Below are positions 8,794 through 16,811 of a stretch of DNA of 64,000 nucleotides, in pieces. Position numbers and translations under genes: made by a program. Source of the stretch: Flavobacterium dauae (GTDB taxonomy: Bacteria > Bacteroidota > Bacteroidia > Flavobacteriales > Flavobacteriaceae); contig NZ_CP130821.1 of NCBI RefSeq assembly GCF_004151275.2, positions 1,116,001 to 1,180,000 of the forward strand. The letters are read 5' to 3'. The notes beneath the pieces are model-generated. The model made no database searches. It was not told the origin of the DNA and saw nothing but the letters and a program-made list of their open reading frames with translations. Position 1 is the first letter of the stretch, and each line of letters opens with the position of its first letter.

Positions 8794-8801
8794 TATATTT
8801 G
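8794..8801 (+). promoter_or_regulatory. -7 box of the dnaN promoter
   Basis: TATATTTG matches TAnnTTTG in the gap between gldG and dnaN, 40 bases before the ATG. A small hairpin ATCTTC-AAA-GGAAGAT lies in the leader. Confidence 0.5.
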
Positions 8802-8841
8802 TAGAAACATCTTCAAAGGAAGATATTAATTAAGAAAATCT

Positions 8842-9960
8842 ATGAAATTTATTGTATCGAGCTCGTATTTATTAAAACAATTACAAGTACTGGGAAGCGT
8901 TATTAACAGTAACAACACCTTACACATTCTTGATAATTTCTTATTTGAACTTGATCAAAATCAGCTAAAAGTATCTGCATCGGATTTAGAAACCACAATG
9001 ACAGCTACTTTAGAGATAGAATCAACCAGTGAAGGCTCAATTGCGGTTCCGGCACGTTTGTTATTAGAAACCTTAAAAACATTTCCGGAACAACCATTAA
9101 CTTTTACCGTTAAAGACAACAGTACTATTGAAATTAGTTCTGATTTAGGAAAATACGTTTTGGCTTATTTACCGGGAGAAGAATTTCCAAAAGCAGAAAA
9201 ACTGGAAGATCCATCAAAAGCTGAAATAGGAGCAGAGATATTATATACAGCAATAAGTAAAACTATTTTCGCTGCAGGAAACGACGATTTACGTCCGGTA
9301 ATGTCGGGAGTATATTTTCAGTTTGCTCCAACAGGTGTAATTTTTGTAGCGACTGATGCACATAAATTGGTAAAATATTCAAGAACCGATGTAACCAGCT
9401 CAACCGAAGCTAACTTTATAATGCCTAAAAAACCTTTAAACATTTTAAAGAATATTTTGGCAACAGCAGAAGCTTCTGTAATGATTGAATACAACGATTC
9501 TAACGCTATGTTTAGTTTTGACAACTATACATTAATCTGTAGATTGATCGATGGTAAATATCCTAATTACGAAGCCGTAATTCCTAAAGAAAACCCAAAT
9601 AAACTGATTATTTCACGTACGCAGTTTTTAAGCTCGGTACGTCGTGTGGCGATTTATGCAAACAAAACCACACACCAAATAAGATTAAAAATTGCGGGAA
9701 CAGAATTAAATATTTCTGCAGAAGACATCGATTACTCAAACAAAGCAGACGAGCGTTTAACGTGTGATTACAAAGGCGATGATATGCAAATTGGTTTCAA
9801 CTCACGTTTCTTAACCGAAATGCTGACCAATTTACAGTCAGATGAAATTCAGTTAGAAATGTCGTTACCAAATCGTGCTGGAATCTTAACCCCAATCGAC
9901 GGATTAGACGAAGGCGAAACAGTTACAATGCTTGTAATGCCGGTAATGTTGAATAATTAA
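8842..9960 (+). CDS. dnaN: DNA polymerase III subunit beta (sliding clamp)
   Basis: 372 residues, the normal clamp length. Starts MKFIVSSSYLLKQLQVLGSVI and contains the expected three repeated domains; LRPVMSGVYFQF near 152 and DGKYPNYEAVIP near 237 are family blocks and the C-terminus MLVMPVML is the typical end of Bacteroidota clamps. It forms a ring dimer around DNA and tethers polymerase III. Not next to dnaA here, as is common in this phylum. It is followed immediately by a symmetric terminator. Confidence 0.98.
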   Translation: MKFIVSSSYLLKQLQVLGSVINSNNTLHILDNFLFELDQNQLKVSASDLETTMTATLEIESTSEGSIAVPARLLLETLKTFPEQPLTFTVKDNSTIEISSDLGKYVLAYLPGEEFPKAEKLEDPSKAEIGAEILYTAISKTIFAAGNDDLRPVMSGVYFQFAPTGVIFVATDAHKLVKYSRTDVTSSTEANFIMPKKPLNILKNILATAEASVMIEYNDSNAMFSFDNYTLICRLIDGKYPNYEAVIPKENPNKLIISRTQFLSSVRRVAIYANKTTHQIRLKIAGTELNISAEDIDYSNKADERLTCDYKGDDMQIGFNSRFLTEMLTNLQSDEIQLEMSLPNRAGILTPIDGLDEGETVTMLVMPVMLNN

Positions 9961-9963
9961 TAT

Positions 9964-9994
9964 AAAAAAAGAGGTTTTTAAAAACCTCTTTTTT
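9964..9994. terminator. Symmetric bidirectional terminator dnaN/dps
   Basis: A perfect palindrome of AAAAAGAGGTTTTT and its complement with A and T tails on each side. It ends within two bases of the dps stop codon. Confidence 0.9.
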
Positions 9995-9995
9995 A

Positions 9996-10466
9996 TTACC
10001 CCAAAAATGCTTGCATCATCCAGATGTCTTTCTCCTGTTCGGTAATTAAATCGCTCATCATAGAGTTGGTGCCTTCGTCATTGATTTTATCCGATTTCTC
10101 TAAAATTTCACGTTCAATAACCAATAAATCGGCGAGAGATTTAATAATTACATTCACGGCATCTTCGTCTGTAGTTACATTTTTGGCAACAGCCAATTTA
10201 TTGTTTTTTAAATAATCTTCAAACGTGTGTAAAGGCGTTCCACCTAAAGTTAAAACACGCTCGGCAATTTCGTCAATTCTCAATTGTGCCTGATTGTACA
10301 GTTCTTCAAATTTTATGTGTAAATCAAAAAAGCGTTTTCCTCTAATGTTCCAGTGTAATCCGCGTAAATTTTGGTAATAAACCTGAAAATTTGACAATAA
10401 AGTATTTAACAACTCAATGTTTTCTTTGGTTTCTTTTTTTGGTAGTCCTAAAATATTCATATTCAT
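9996..10466 (-). CDS. dps: Dps ferritin-like DNA-protection protein
   Basis: 156 residues. Forms a dodecamer that oxidises and stores iron, using H2O2, and shields DNA. The ferroxidase signature is visible: LHWNIRGKRFFDLHIKFEELY with His38, His50 and Glu54, placed at the subunit interface in the family. The gene is divergent from oxyR with a 95-bp spacer, which suggests OxyR control. ATG at 10466 was taken; a second ATG two codons later is an equally possible start. Confidence 0.95.
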   Translation of the reverse strand: MNMNILGLPKKETKENIELLNTLLSNFQVYYQNLRGLHWNIRGKRFFDLHIKFEELYNQAQLRIDEIAERVLTLGGTPLHTFEDYLKNNKLAVAKNVTTDEDAVNVIIKSLADLLVIEREILEKSDKINDEGTNSMMSDLITEQEKDIWMMQAFLG

Positions 10467-10483
10467 TATTTTTTAGTGATTAT

Positions 10484-10491
10484 CAAATTTA
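10484..10491 (-). promoter_or_regulatory. -7 box of the dps promoter
   Basis: Minus-strand TAAATTTG (plus CAAATTTA) matches TAnnTTTG, 18 bases before the dps start. No clear -33 TTG at the usual spacing, which suits a gene that needs an activator. Confidence 0.5.
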
Positions 10492-10562
10492 CAAATAATT
10501 AACCGATATTTGTATAAAAATTATTGATACTATCAATCCATTCATAGATAAAATCATTTAAA

Positions 10563-11495
10563 ATGACAATAACCCAATTAAATTATGTGCTTGCAGTTGC
10601 AGAATTTAAAAACTTTACCATAGCTGCCGAAAAATGTTTTGTGACACAACCCACATTAAGTATGCAAATCCAGAAATTGGAAGAAGAACTGGGGGTAAAA
10701 ATTTTTGATCGCAATAAAAAGCCCATTCAGTTAACCGAAGTAGGTAAAAAAATTGTAGAACAAGCTAAAAACATTGTAAACGAATCTGACCGGATACAGG
10801 ATATTGTGGAACAACAAAAGGGTTATATTGGCGGCGACTTTATAATAGGAATTATTCCTACGGTGATGCCTACGCTTTTACCTATGTTTTTAAATAACTT
10901 TATAAAGAAATATCCTAAGATCAATTTAATTGTTGAAGAGCATACTACTGACGAGATTATCAACAGATTACAAAAGGGACAGTTAGACGCGGCAATTGCT
11001 GCCACACCATTAAAAGAGCCTGAATTAAAAGAGATTGTATTGTATTACGAACCTTTTGTAGGATATTTTCCAGACAATTACCGGAAAAATTTAACGAAAT
11101 TAACACCAGATGATTTAAACTTAAACGATATTTTATTGTTGCAAGATGGTCATTGTTTTACAAACGGAATTTTAAATATTTGTAAAGCATCCAAGTTGGA
11201 ACCATCGCGTAGGTTTGAATTGACATCGGGTAGTTTTGAAACCTTGATAGGTTTGGCGAATGAAGGATTGGGGGTAACGTTTTTGCCATATCTGCATACA
11301 TTAAAACTGAACGAAAACGATAAAAAACATTTAATTGAATTTCAAGATCCTAAACCTTCTCGGGAAATAAGTTTGATATTTCCAAAAAGTGAATTAAAAA
11401 TTCACATTATCGATGCGTTAAAAAACACCATTTCAGGAGTAATAAAAGGAGCTATTGCTTTTCAGGATGTGGCCATAATAAGCCCAAAACAATAA
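10563..11495 (+). CDS. oxyR: Peroxide-sensing LysR-type regulator OxyR
   Basis: 310 residues. N-terminal winged helix MTITQLNYVLAVAEFKNFT with TQPTLSMQIQKLEEELG recognition region, then a periplasmic-binding-like sensor domain. Two cysteines in DGHCFTNGILNIC, Cys198 and Cys207, are nine residues apart and align with the Cys199/Cys208 redox pair of E. coli OxyR, which points to OxyR rather than a generic LysR protein. It is divergent from dps, a classic target. Length is normal. Confidence 0.93.
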   Translation: MTITQLNYVLAVAEFKNFTIAAEKCFVTQPTLSMQIQKLEEELGVKIFDRNKKPIQLTEVGKKIVEQAKNIVNESDRIQDIVEQQKGYIGGDFIIGIIPTVMPTLLPMFLNNFIKKYPKINLIVEEHTTDEIINRLQKGQLDAAIAATPLKEPELKEIVLYYEPFVGYFPDNYRKNLTKLTPDDLNLNDILLLQDGHCFTNGILNICKASKLEPSRRFELTSGSFETLIGLANEGLGVTFLPYLHTLKLNENDKKHLIEFQDPKPSREISLIFPKSELKIHIIDALKNTISGVIKGAIAFQDVAIISPKQ

Positions 11496-11530
11496 AAAAA
11501 TAAAGGATGAATTTTCATCCTTTATTTTAT
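11496..11530. terminator. Bidirectional terminator oxyR / small ORF
   Basis: AAATAAAGGATGAA pairs with TTCATCCTTTATTT, 14 bp, two-base loop region, A-rich and T-rich flanks. The minus-strand stop codon of the next small gene overlaps its end. Confidence 0.85.
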
Positions 11531-11715
11531 ACAAGTACTAAAACTTCTCTAAAATCTGTGTTGTTTTTAGTAAAATCAACAATCCATTTTTTAAGTTGCT
11601 CAATTTCAAAGGGCAATAAAATATTTATGGCTTTGTTAACTTCCTTTATAAATAAATCTTTACTAAAACTAACCTTTTCCAAGACTTTAATAGTATGATT
11701 TAATTGCTCTGTCAT
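11527..11715 (-). CDS. Small conserved-looking hypothetical protein
   Basis: 62 residues, MTEQLNHTIKVLEKVSFSKD and so on, charged and probably all-helical, with no signal or membrane segment. The codon pattern (Lys and Glu rich, AT third positions) is like real genes here, and it ends exactly at a terminator, which favours this strand over the overlapping plus-strand frame at 11507-11698. Upstream is TTTTGTTTTACTTACTTTTA, a weak promoter-like stretch. Function unknown. Confidence 0.6.
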   Translation of the reverse strand: MTEQLNHTIKVLEKVSFSKDLFIKEVNKAINILLPFEIEQLKKWIVDFTKNNTDFREVLVLV

Positions 11716-11767
11716 AATTTTTTGTTTTTTATAAAAGTAAGTAAAACAAAAAAGATATAAAATATTT

Positions 11768-12424
11768 TTAGAGTTTTTTAACAGCTACAACCATTTCTCT
11801 TTTTCCGGGTGGTCCTTGAGTTTTACGAACTTCAAAACCAATTGCTTTTAACCGGCGGTTCACTATTCCTTTACAGGCATAAGTAACAAAAATGCCATTT
11901 GGATTTAAAAAATTGTATGCTTTTTGTAAAATTTCAGCCGACCATAATTCACTTTGATAATCATATCCAAAAACATCGAAATAAATAATATCAAACCGGT
12001 TTTTAGTTGTAAAGTCTTCAATTTTAGTATGATGTTTTAGAATACTGAAATTTGCGTTTGCATTTAATAGTGTTCCGTAAGGAATTTTGTGGAGTTCTTT
12101 TAATGAAACCGGCGAATTTATAAAATCATCGTAATTTAAAAGACCATATTCTTTTTCAGATAAGGGGTATGCTTCAATGGTTTCGTAGTAAACTTTTTTA
12201 TTATTTTCTGTGGTAAACTGTAGTGTTAATAAGGCATTTAAACCTGTGCCAAAACCAAATTCTAAAATAGTTATGGTATCTTTTTTAATAAGATCAATTC
12301 CGTTTTTTATATATACGTAAACCGATTCTTGAACGGCACCGTGTTTAGAATGAAAAGTTTCTCCCATACTTTTTACGAAAAGAGAATGAGAGCCGTCTTT
12401 TGTTGTAATAATTTCTCGATCCAT
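11768..12424 (-). CDS. mnmD: tRNA (mnm5s2U34) methyltransferase MnmD
   Basis: 218 residues of the DUF752 methyltransferase, equivalent to the MTase half of proteobacterial MnmC without the FAD oxidase half. It would methylate nm5s2U34 in wobble uridine modification. The SAM site ILEFGFGTGLNALLT lies near residue 54, and DIIYFDVFGYDYQSELWS near 144 plus GPPGKREMVV at the C-terminus are family blocks. It follows the cytochrome-like lipoprotein gene with one base between stop and start region, so it is the third cistron of a three-gene unit. Confidence 0.92.
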   Translation of the reverse strand: MDREIITTKDGSHSLFVKSMGETFHSKHGAVQESVYVYIKNGIDLIKKDTITILEFGFGTGLNALLTLQFTTENNKKVYYETIEAYPLSEKEYGLLNYDDFINSPVSLKELHKIPYGTLLNANANFSILKHHTKIEDFTTKNRFDIIYFDVFGYDYQSELWSAEILQKAYNFLNPNGIFVTYACKGIVNRRLKAIGFEVRKTQGPPGKREMVVAVKKL

Positions 12425-12874
12425 TTAGGGTATCAATAATTTTTTAATTCTTGGAATAGGGCCACCACATTTTTTGGAATGACATTCTAGACATTGATTT
12501 ACCATTTTGTTGAAATTATCTTTTGCCAGTAAAGTATCGGCGTAAATGGCTTTTTGAGCCGTAATAAACTTAAAAGCTTGTTCGGTAAAAAAAGCATCTC
12601 TGTCCGCAGGGTCGGTTAAAATGGCAGTGTGCAGTTTATCAAATGCCACAGGATAATCTCCCAATTGTTCGTTGTTAGCAATGCGTTCTTTTAATTGGGT
12701 GTTGTAAGCGTACATTTGTTCCATTAAGGCTGCCATTTCAGAGATTTCGTACATCTGAAAATTCGATGATGTTTTAACGGTATCTTTTGCAGACACCGTT
12801 TCAATTTTTTCATTCTTTTGCTGACAGCTTGTAAAAAAGATAATCGAACAAAATACCGCAATTATTTTTCTCAT
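12425..12874 (-). CDS. Lipoprotein with a CxxCH heme-type motif
   Basis: 149 residues. Signal MRKIIAVFCSIIFFTSC with lipobox Cys17, a helical middle part, and Cys128-Leu-Glu-Cys131-His132 near the C-terminus, the covalent heme c attachment motif, preceded by a pattern like that of small monoheme proteins (cytochrome c'-type helical bundle). No distal Met can be assigned. Encoded between the DUF4920 lipoprotein and mnmD with a one-base overlap. A periplasmic or outer-membrane redox role is inference. Confidence 0.75.
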   Translation of the reverse strand: MRKIIAVFCSIIFFTSCQQKNEKIETVSAKDTVKTSSNFQMYEISEMAALMEQMYAYNTQLKERIANNEQLGDYPVAFDKLHTAILTDPADRDAFFTEQAFKFITAQKAIYADTLLAKDNFNKMVNQCLECHSKKCGGPIPRIKKLLIP

Positions 12875-13383
12875 TAATTTTCTGCAATTAATACGCCGTT
12901 AGCCATAAATCTGTATTCAACTTTTGGTTCAGTAATGGCATCAATTTCTTCTTGAGATTTTTTGGCATCTTTAGCGTAATGTTTTAATTCATCAACCGAT
13001 GTTTCTGCAATATAAGCTTTACCCGAAATAATGGTTGTGTGATTTTCGGCTCCTTCTTTTGGTACAAAAAAAGCATAATCTTTAAATTTTACAAAAGCTT
13101 CTTTTTCATTGCTTAGTTTTAATGACATCCAACAGCCCTTTTTCTTACAAGTTGATATAATTTCTGATGTAAATTTCACAGTTAACGTATCAGTAGGCTT
13201 CATTGTTTCATATTTAGCCAGCATTTCATCTTTAGATAAGGCACCGTTAGCCGAAATACTATCGCCAAAAACCTGATAAGTTACTTGATTTTTAGTAGAA
13301 TTGGTCTCTGTTGGAGTATTTTCTTTTTTGTTGCACGCAAATATTAAAGAAGTGGTTACAAAAGCAAAAAATAATTTTTTCAT
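12874..13383 (-). CDS. DUF4920 lipoprotein
   Basis: 169 residues. Signal MKKLFFAFVTTSLIFAC with lipobox Cys17. The folded part begins YQVFGDSISANGALS and contains CKKKGCWMSLKL, a cysteine pair (about residues 79 and 84) seen in DUF4920 proteins, which are found mostly in Bacteroidota and have an OB-like fold. Function is not established; the CxxxxCW pair suggests metal or redox chemistry. First gene of the unit with the CxxCH lipoprotein and mnmD, with its own promoter. Confidence 0.82.
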   Translation of the reverse strand: MKKLFFAFVTTSLIFACNKKENTPTETNSTKNQVTYQVFGDSISANGALSKDEMLAKYETMKPTDTLTVKFTSEIISTCKKKGCWMSLKLSNEKEAFVKFKDYAFFVPKEGAENHTTIISGKAYIAETSVDELKHYAKDAKKSQEEIDAITEPKVEYRFMANGVLIAEN

Positions 13384-13398
13384 TGTTCAAATTTTTTA

Positions 13399-13406
13399 CA
13401 AATATA
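13399..13406 (-). promoter_or_regulatory. -7 box of the DUF4920-mnmD unit
   Basis: Minus-strand TATATTTG, 16 bases before the DUF4920 start. Confidence 0.5.
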
Positions 13407-13543
13407 AAAATAGTTCGTTAATAATCAGGGTAATCAACTTTATTTCAATTGTTTTGAATAGCTATAATTAAAAGGTTTGCAGTAAAAGCAATATTTCTTT
13501 GTAAATTACATAAGCATAACTGTTTATAAGAGCTTTTTTTTCC

Positions 13544-13551
13544 TAAATTTG
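13544..13551 (+). promoter_or_regulatory. -7 box of the ilvE promoter
   Basis: TAAATTTG matches TAnnTTTG, 46 bases before the ilvE ATG. Confidence 0.5.
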
Positions 13552-13597
13552 TAAACTTTAAAACAACATAACAAATTTTTAAAGAGTAAAATCAAAA

Positions 13598-14668
13598 ATG
13601 GATTTAAGTATTTTAAACGATTTAAAGCTAACAAAAGTGGCTGTTTCAAAAATTGATACTTTCGATTTTGAAAATGTAAAATTTGGTGAAAAATTCACTG
13701 ATCATATGTTAATTTGTGAATATAAAAATGGAGAGTGGGGATCGTTGGAAATTAAGCCATATGCACCAATTACTTTAGATCCTTCTGCCAGAGTTTTTCA
13801 TTACGGGCAAGCTATATTTGAAGGAATGAAGGCTTACAAAGAAGATAATGACGATGTATGGATGTTTAGACCGGATCAAAACTTTGAACGTTTTAATAAA
13901 TCGGCTATTCGTTTGGCAATGCCTGTAATTGATGAAACCAGATTTATTGGCGGTTTAAAAGAGTTATTAAAAGTAGAGAAAGATTGGGTTCGCAAAGGAT
14001 TAGGAAACTCATTATACATCCGTCCGTTTATGATTGCTACCGAAAGTGGAGTAATTGCAAGCCCGTCGAACGAATTTTTATTCTGCATTCTTTTATCTCC
14101 TGCAAAATCTTATTATTCAGGGAAAATTAAAGTTCAAATTGCAGATTATTACAGCAGAGCAGCAAACGGAGGTATTGGAGCTGCAAAAGCATCGGGAAAT
14201 TATTCTGCACAATTTTATCCTACAAAATTAGCTCAGGAAGCAGGTTTTAACCAGGTAATCTGGACAGATTCTACCCATACGCATTTAGAAGAATCGGGAA
14301 CAATGAATGTGTTCTTTAGAATTAACGATACGTTATATACCGCACCTACATCAGATCGTATTTTAGACGGCGTTACACGTAAAAGTTTAATTGCACTTGG
14401 CGAACACTTGGGATACAATATTAAAATTGAACCCGTACAAGTTGATATGATTGTTAATGCAGCAAAAAACGGAACATTAAAAGAAATTTTTGGTGCCGGA
14501 ACAGCAGCTGTTGTTAACCAAATAGAAGGTTTTGCATATAAAGACGATTATTACCAGTTACCTGATATTGCAGACAAAGATTCGTACGCATTACAGCTTA
14601 AAGAAGCTTTAACAAAGCTACAAAATAAATTAAGCAACGATCCGTTTAACTGGACAATGAAATTATAA
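13598..14668 (+). CDS. ilvE: Branched-chain amino acid aminotransferase
   Basis: 356 residues, the length of the class II (mitochondrial/BCAT2-like) branch. PLP-dependent fold IV enzyme interconverting Leu, Ile, Val and their keto acids with glutamate. Seen: FHYGQAIFEGMKAY near 67, RPFMIATESGVI near 142, the PLP lysine Lys197 in GIGAAKASGNYSAQ, EESGTMNVFF and the C-terminal GTAAVVNQIEGF. Stands alone between its promoter and a strong terminator. Confidence 0.96.
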   Translation: MDLSILNDLKLTKVAVSKIDTFDFENVKFGEKFTDHMLICEYKNGEWGSLEIKPYAPITLDPSARVFHYGQAIFEGMKAYKEDNDDVWMFRPDQNFERFNKSAIRLAMPVIDETRFIGGLKELLKVEKDWVRKGLGNSLYIRPFMIATESGVIASPSNEFLFCILLSPAKSYYSGKIKVQIADYYSRAANGGIGAAKASGNYSAQFYPTKLAQEAGFNQVIWTDSTHTHLEESGTMNVFFRINDTLYTAPTSDRILDGVTRKSLIALGEHLGYNIKIEPVQVDMIVNAAKNGTLKEIFGAGTAAVVNQIEGFAYKDDYYQLPDIADKDSYALQLKEALTKLQNKLSNDPFNWTMKL

Positions 14669-14670
14669 TT

Positions 14671-14698
14671 AAAAGCTTGCATTATGCAAGCTTTTTTT
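14671..14698 (+). terminator. ilvE terminator
   Basis: AAAGCTTGCA, loop TTA, TGCAAGCTTT followed by T run. Confidence 0.9.
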
Positions 14699-14712
14699 AT
14701 GCCGAAATTGGT

Positions 14713-14720
14713 TATATTTG
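14713..14720 (+). promoter_or_regulatory. -7 box close to the next start codon
   Basis: TATATTTG ends only 11 bases before the ATG at 14732, so the transcript would have almost no leader. Confidence 0.5.
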
Positions 14721-14731
14721 CTTAAAAAATT

Positions 14732-14920
14732 ATGTTTACAACCAATCAAATTATTTTTGCGGTAGCATTTATCATTGTTTTTGTTATTGCAATGATCATT
14801 ATGTATGGTAAAGATCTAAAAATGCATAAAGTTTATTACAAAGGTAGTTTATGGGTTTTACTGATTTTTTTATTGTTTATCGGAACTCTTTTTACAATCA
14901 AAATAATTCTAAAAGACTAA
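14732..14920 (+). CDS. Small two-helix membrane protein
   Basis: 62 residues with two membrane segments (about 6-25 and 39-59) joined by the basic stretch YGKDLKMHKVYYKG. No known family name was recognised, though short proteins of this form are common in Flavobacteriaceae. It is followed four bases later by the SRPBCC-GyrI gene, so both are likely in one transcript. An inner-membrane location is inferred from hydrophobicity alone. Confidence 0.75.
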   Translation: MFTTNQIIFAVAFIIVFVIAMIIMYGKDLKMHKVYYKGSLWVLLIFLLFIGTLFTIKIILKD

Positions 14921-14924
14921 AAGT

Positions 14925-15974
14925 ATGAAAATAGTAAAATATGTTTTTATTATTGCGGCACTTGCTGTAGTTTTCTTAACCGTTTACATAGCAACAGGCA
15001 AAAGCGAATATGAAATAAATGTAAAAAGAAATACGGAATTGTCAGACCAAAGATTGTTTAGATATGTGAACAATTTGCAGAATTTTCCGGAATGGAACCC
15101 TTGGAATAACAACGAAAGTACTTTTAAATTAGATTCGATTTATAAAGGAACAGGAGCCCAAACGTATTGGACAGGAGATAAGGCATTTATTGAAAAATCG
15201 TTTCCAAATGATACAATCTATTTAAAAATTCACGTTGACGGAAACGATTACGATACCAAAATGTTTTTTGATGAAACCAACGGAAAGGCAACGATAAACT
15301 GGGCTATTAAAGGAAATTTGTCTTTTAGTGAAAAATTCAAAATATTTTTTCAAGGAACACCACAAAATATCATAGCCCCGGTTTTTGAAATGGGTTTAGC
15401 CAAAATAAATGAAAATATTACAGAAAGCTTAAAGGATTTCTCTATTAAAAATGAAGGATTGGCAAGCATTCCGGAAATGTTTTACATTAAACAAACTGTA
15501 GAATCTGACATTGAGAATTTGGGCGACAAAATTTTTCAAAGTATGGAACATATGAATAATTTTTCTAAAAATTTTGAATTAGAACCTTATGGATCTCCCT
15601 TTACCATTTTTGAAAATATCAATGTACTTTCGGGTAACGTTCGTTATTCGGTTTGTATTCCCATAAAAAACTTTTTCAGCACTGCCGAAGGAAGCGATAT
15701 TATATGTGAAAAAATGCCAGCTTTCCACGGCTATAAAACAGTTTTAACAGGTGATTATATTCACAGCGACAAAGCGTGGGAAGAGGTTAAAAAAGAAATT
15801 GCAACAAAAACATTAACCCAGCGTTCCGATTTAAAACCAATTGCAATATACAAAACATCTATTCTAACTACTCAAAAATCAAGTGAATGGATTACCGAAT
15901 TTATTATTCCGGTAAACGAAACGTTTATTCCTATTGTTGATACACCGGCGGATTCTTTGTCGGCTGTGAGATAA
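14925..15974 (+). CDS. SRPBCC domain fused to a GyrI-like effector-binding domain
   Basis: 349 residues. An N-terminal membrane anchor (4-22), then a START/SRPBCC (polyketide cyclase-like) domain with NLQNFPEWNPWNN near 52 and a strand pattern to about 180, then a GyrI/AraC effector-binding domain from about 215, with GYKTVLTGDYIHSDKAWEEV near 275 and SEWITEFIIPV near 327. Both folds bind small hydrophobic ligands. No DNA-binding domain is present, so it is not itself a regulator. The ligand is unknown. Confidence 0.8.
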   Translation: MKIVKYVFIIAALAVVFLTVYIATGKSEYEINVKRNTELSDQRLFRYVNNLQNFPEWNPWNNNESTFKLDSIYKGTGAQTYWTGDKAFIEKSFPNDTIYLKIHVDGNDYDTKMFFDETNGKATINWAIKGNLSFSEKFKIFFQGTPQNIIAPVFEMGLAKINENITESLKDFSIKNEGLASIPEMFYIKQTVESDIENLGDKIFQSMEHMNNFSKNFELEPYGSPFTIFENINVLSGNVRYSVCIPIKNFFSTAEGSDIICEKMPAFHGYKTVLTGDYIHSDKAWEEVKKEIATKTLTQRSDLKPIAIYKTSILTTQKSSEWITEFIIPVNETFIPIVDTPADSLSAVR

Positions 15975-15984
15975 TAGTTATGAG

Positions 15985-16467
15985 ATGCAGAATACTTATT
16001 CTAAAAAATTTGATGGAATAAATCTACATTTAGAATTTATAGTAAAAACGAAACTAATTGGAAAATTGGTTTTGTCTTTATTTATACTACTCTGTTTTGT
16101 AGTTCTTGTTTATTTAGCAATACCAAGTTCTAAAGATGATAATGGTTCTTCTGATTTCGTAGTTCCTATAGTTATTTTTACAATTGTGATTGTTGCCTTT
16201 CCAGTGCGCTATTTAATTTGGAATTGCTATGGTAAAGAATACTTAATTATAAATACAAAAACTTTAAGTTACTACTATAGTTATCACTTAATAAATACAA
16301 CGTTGAAAACTAAAAAGTACAATAAATTATCAATAGCTATTGAAATTGTTAAAGATAATGAAGAAGGCAAATTAGGACGGTTGGTATTTTTTGATGAGAA
16401 TTTTAAAGAAATAGATAAAAACCAGATATCTAATAAAATTTATTTAAACAAAAAACTCCAACTTTAA
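15985..16467 (+). CDS. Hypothetical protein with two membrane helices
   Basis: 160 residues. Two hydrophobic segments (about 26-46 and 58-78) followed by a soluble C-terminal part that resembles a small PH-like or DUF domain (YLIINTKTLSYYYSYHLINTT) but was not assigned. Third cistron after the SRPBCC-GyrI gene, 11 bases apart. Its stop codon lies inside the terminator hairpin. Lower G+C than its neighbours by eye. Confidence 0.7.
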   Translation: MQNTYSKKFDGINLHLEFIVKTKLIGKLVLSLFILLCFVVLVYLAIPSSKDDNGSSDFVVPIVIFTIVIVAFPVRYLIWNCYGKEYLIINTKTLSYYYSYHLINTTLKTKKYNKLSIAIEIVKDNEEGKLGRLVFFDENFKEIDKNQISNKIYLNKKLQL

Positions 16468-16480
16468 GTTGGAGTTTTTT
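16451..16480 (+). terminator. Terminator overlapping the stop codon
   Basis: AAAAACTCCAAC pairs with GTTGGAGTTTTT around TTTA, then T. The TAA of the upstream gene forms part of the loop and stem. Confidence 0.88.
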
Positions 16481-16572
16481 GTTTTGTTAAACAGTAAATG
16501 AACCGTTTGTTCTAATTCCGGGTGCCGAATTTTGTTCTTGTTCAATCACCTTTCATTAAAAACGATCATTGA

Positions 16573-16773
16573 TTAATCAACTCTAAAAGATACTTTACAA
16601 ATAACGCCGTAAGTAGAAATCTGACCGTCTTTTACGTGGCATTTCATATCCTTCACATAAACCGAATCAATGTTTCTAACAGATTTAGAAGCTTCGGCAA
16701 CGGCTTGTTTTATAGCGTCGTCAAAACTGATTTCAGAATGTGCAATTACTTCAATTACTTTTACAATTCCCAT
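16573..16773 (-). CDS. Dodecin family flavin-binding protein
   Basis: 66 residues, the normal dodecin size. MGIVKVIEVIAHSEISFDDAI is the usual start (VxKVIEVIGTS.S..DA) and VRNIDSVYVKDMKCHVKDG contains the central strand region. Dodecins form hollow 12-mers that store riboflavin, FMN or lumichrome, or bind CoA, depending on the clade; the flavin-stacking Trp of the archaeal type is not visible here, so a bacterial-type ligand is likely. Monocistronic by position. The 105-bp gap on its 3' side holds only the terminator and unassigned sequence. Confidence 0.92.
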   Translation of the reverse strand: MGIVKVIEVIAHSEISFDDAIKQAVAEASKSVRNIDSVYVKDMKCHVKDGQISTYGVICKVSFRVD

Positions 16774-16811
16774 AACATTTTAATTTTAAATTAGCTAAAT
16801 GTAATAAAAAA

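Noticed and set aside
10467..10562. OxyR-type ATAG-N7-CTAT operator between dps and oxyR
   Set aside because: CTAT and ATAG are present (near 10532-10549) but are separated by ten bases rather than seven and lack the other half sites; too weak to list as a site.
11507..11698. Plus-strand frame of 63 residues after oxyR
   Set aside because: Starts inside the oxyR terminator and overlaps a better minus-strand gene; composition is Ser/Thr/Phe-rich and unlike coding sequence here.
16482..16572. Possible hidden gene or RNA between the terminator and dodecin
   Set aside because: No open frame, hairpin or promoter in the 91 bases; left unassigned.
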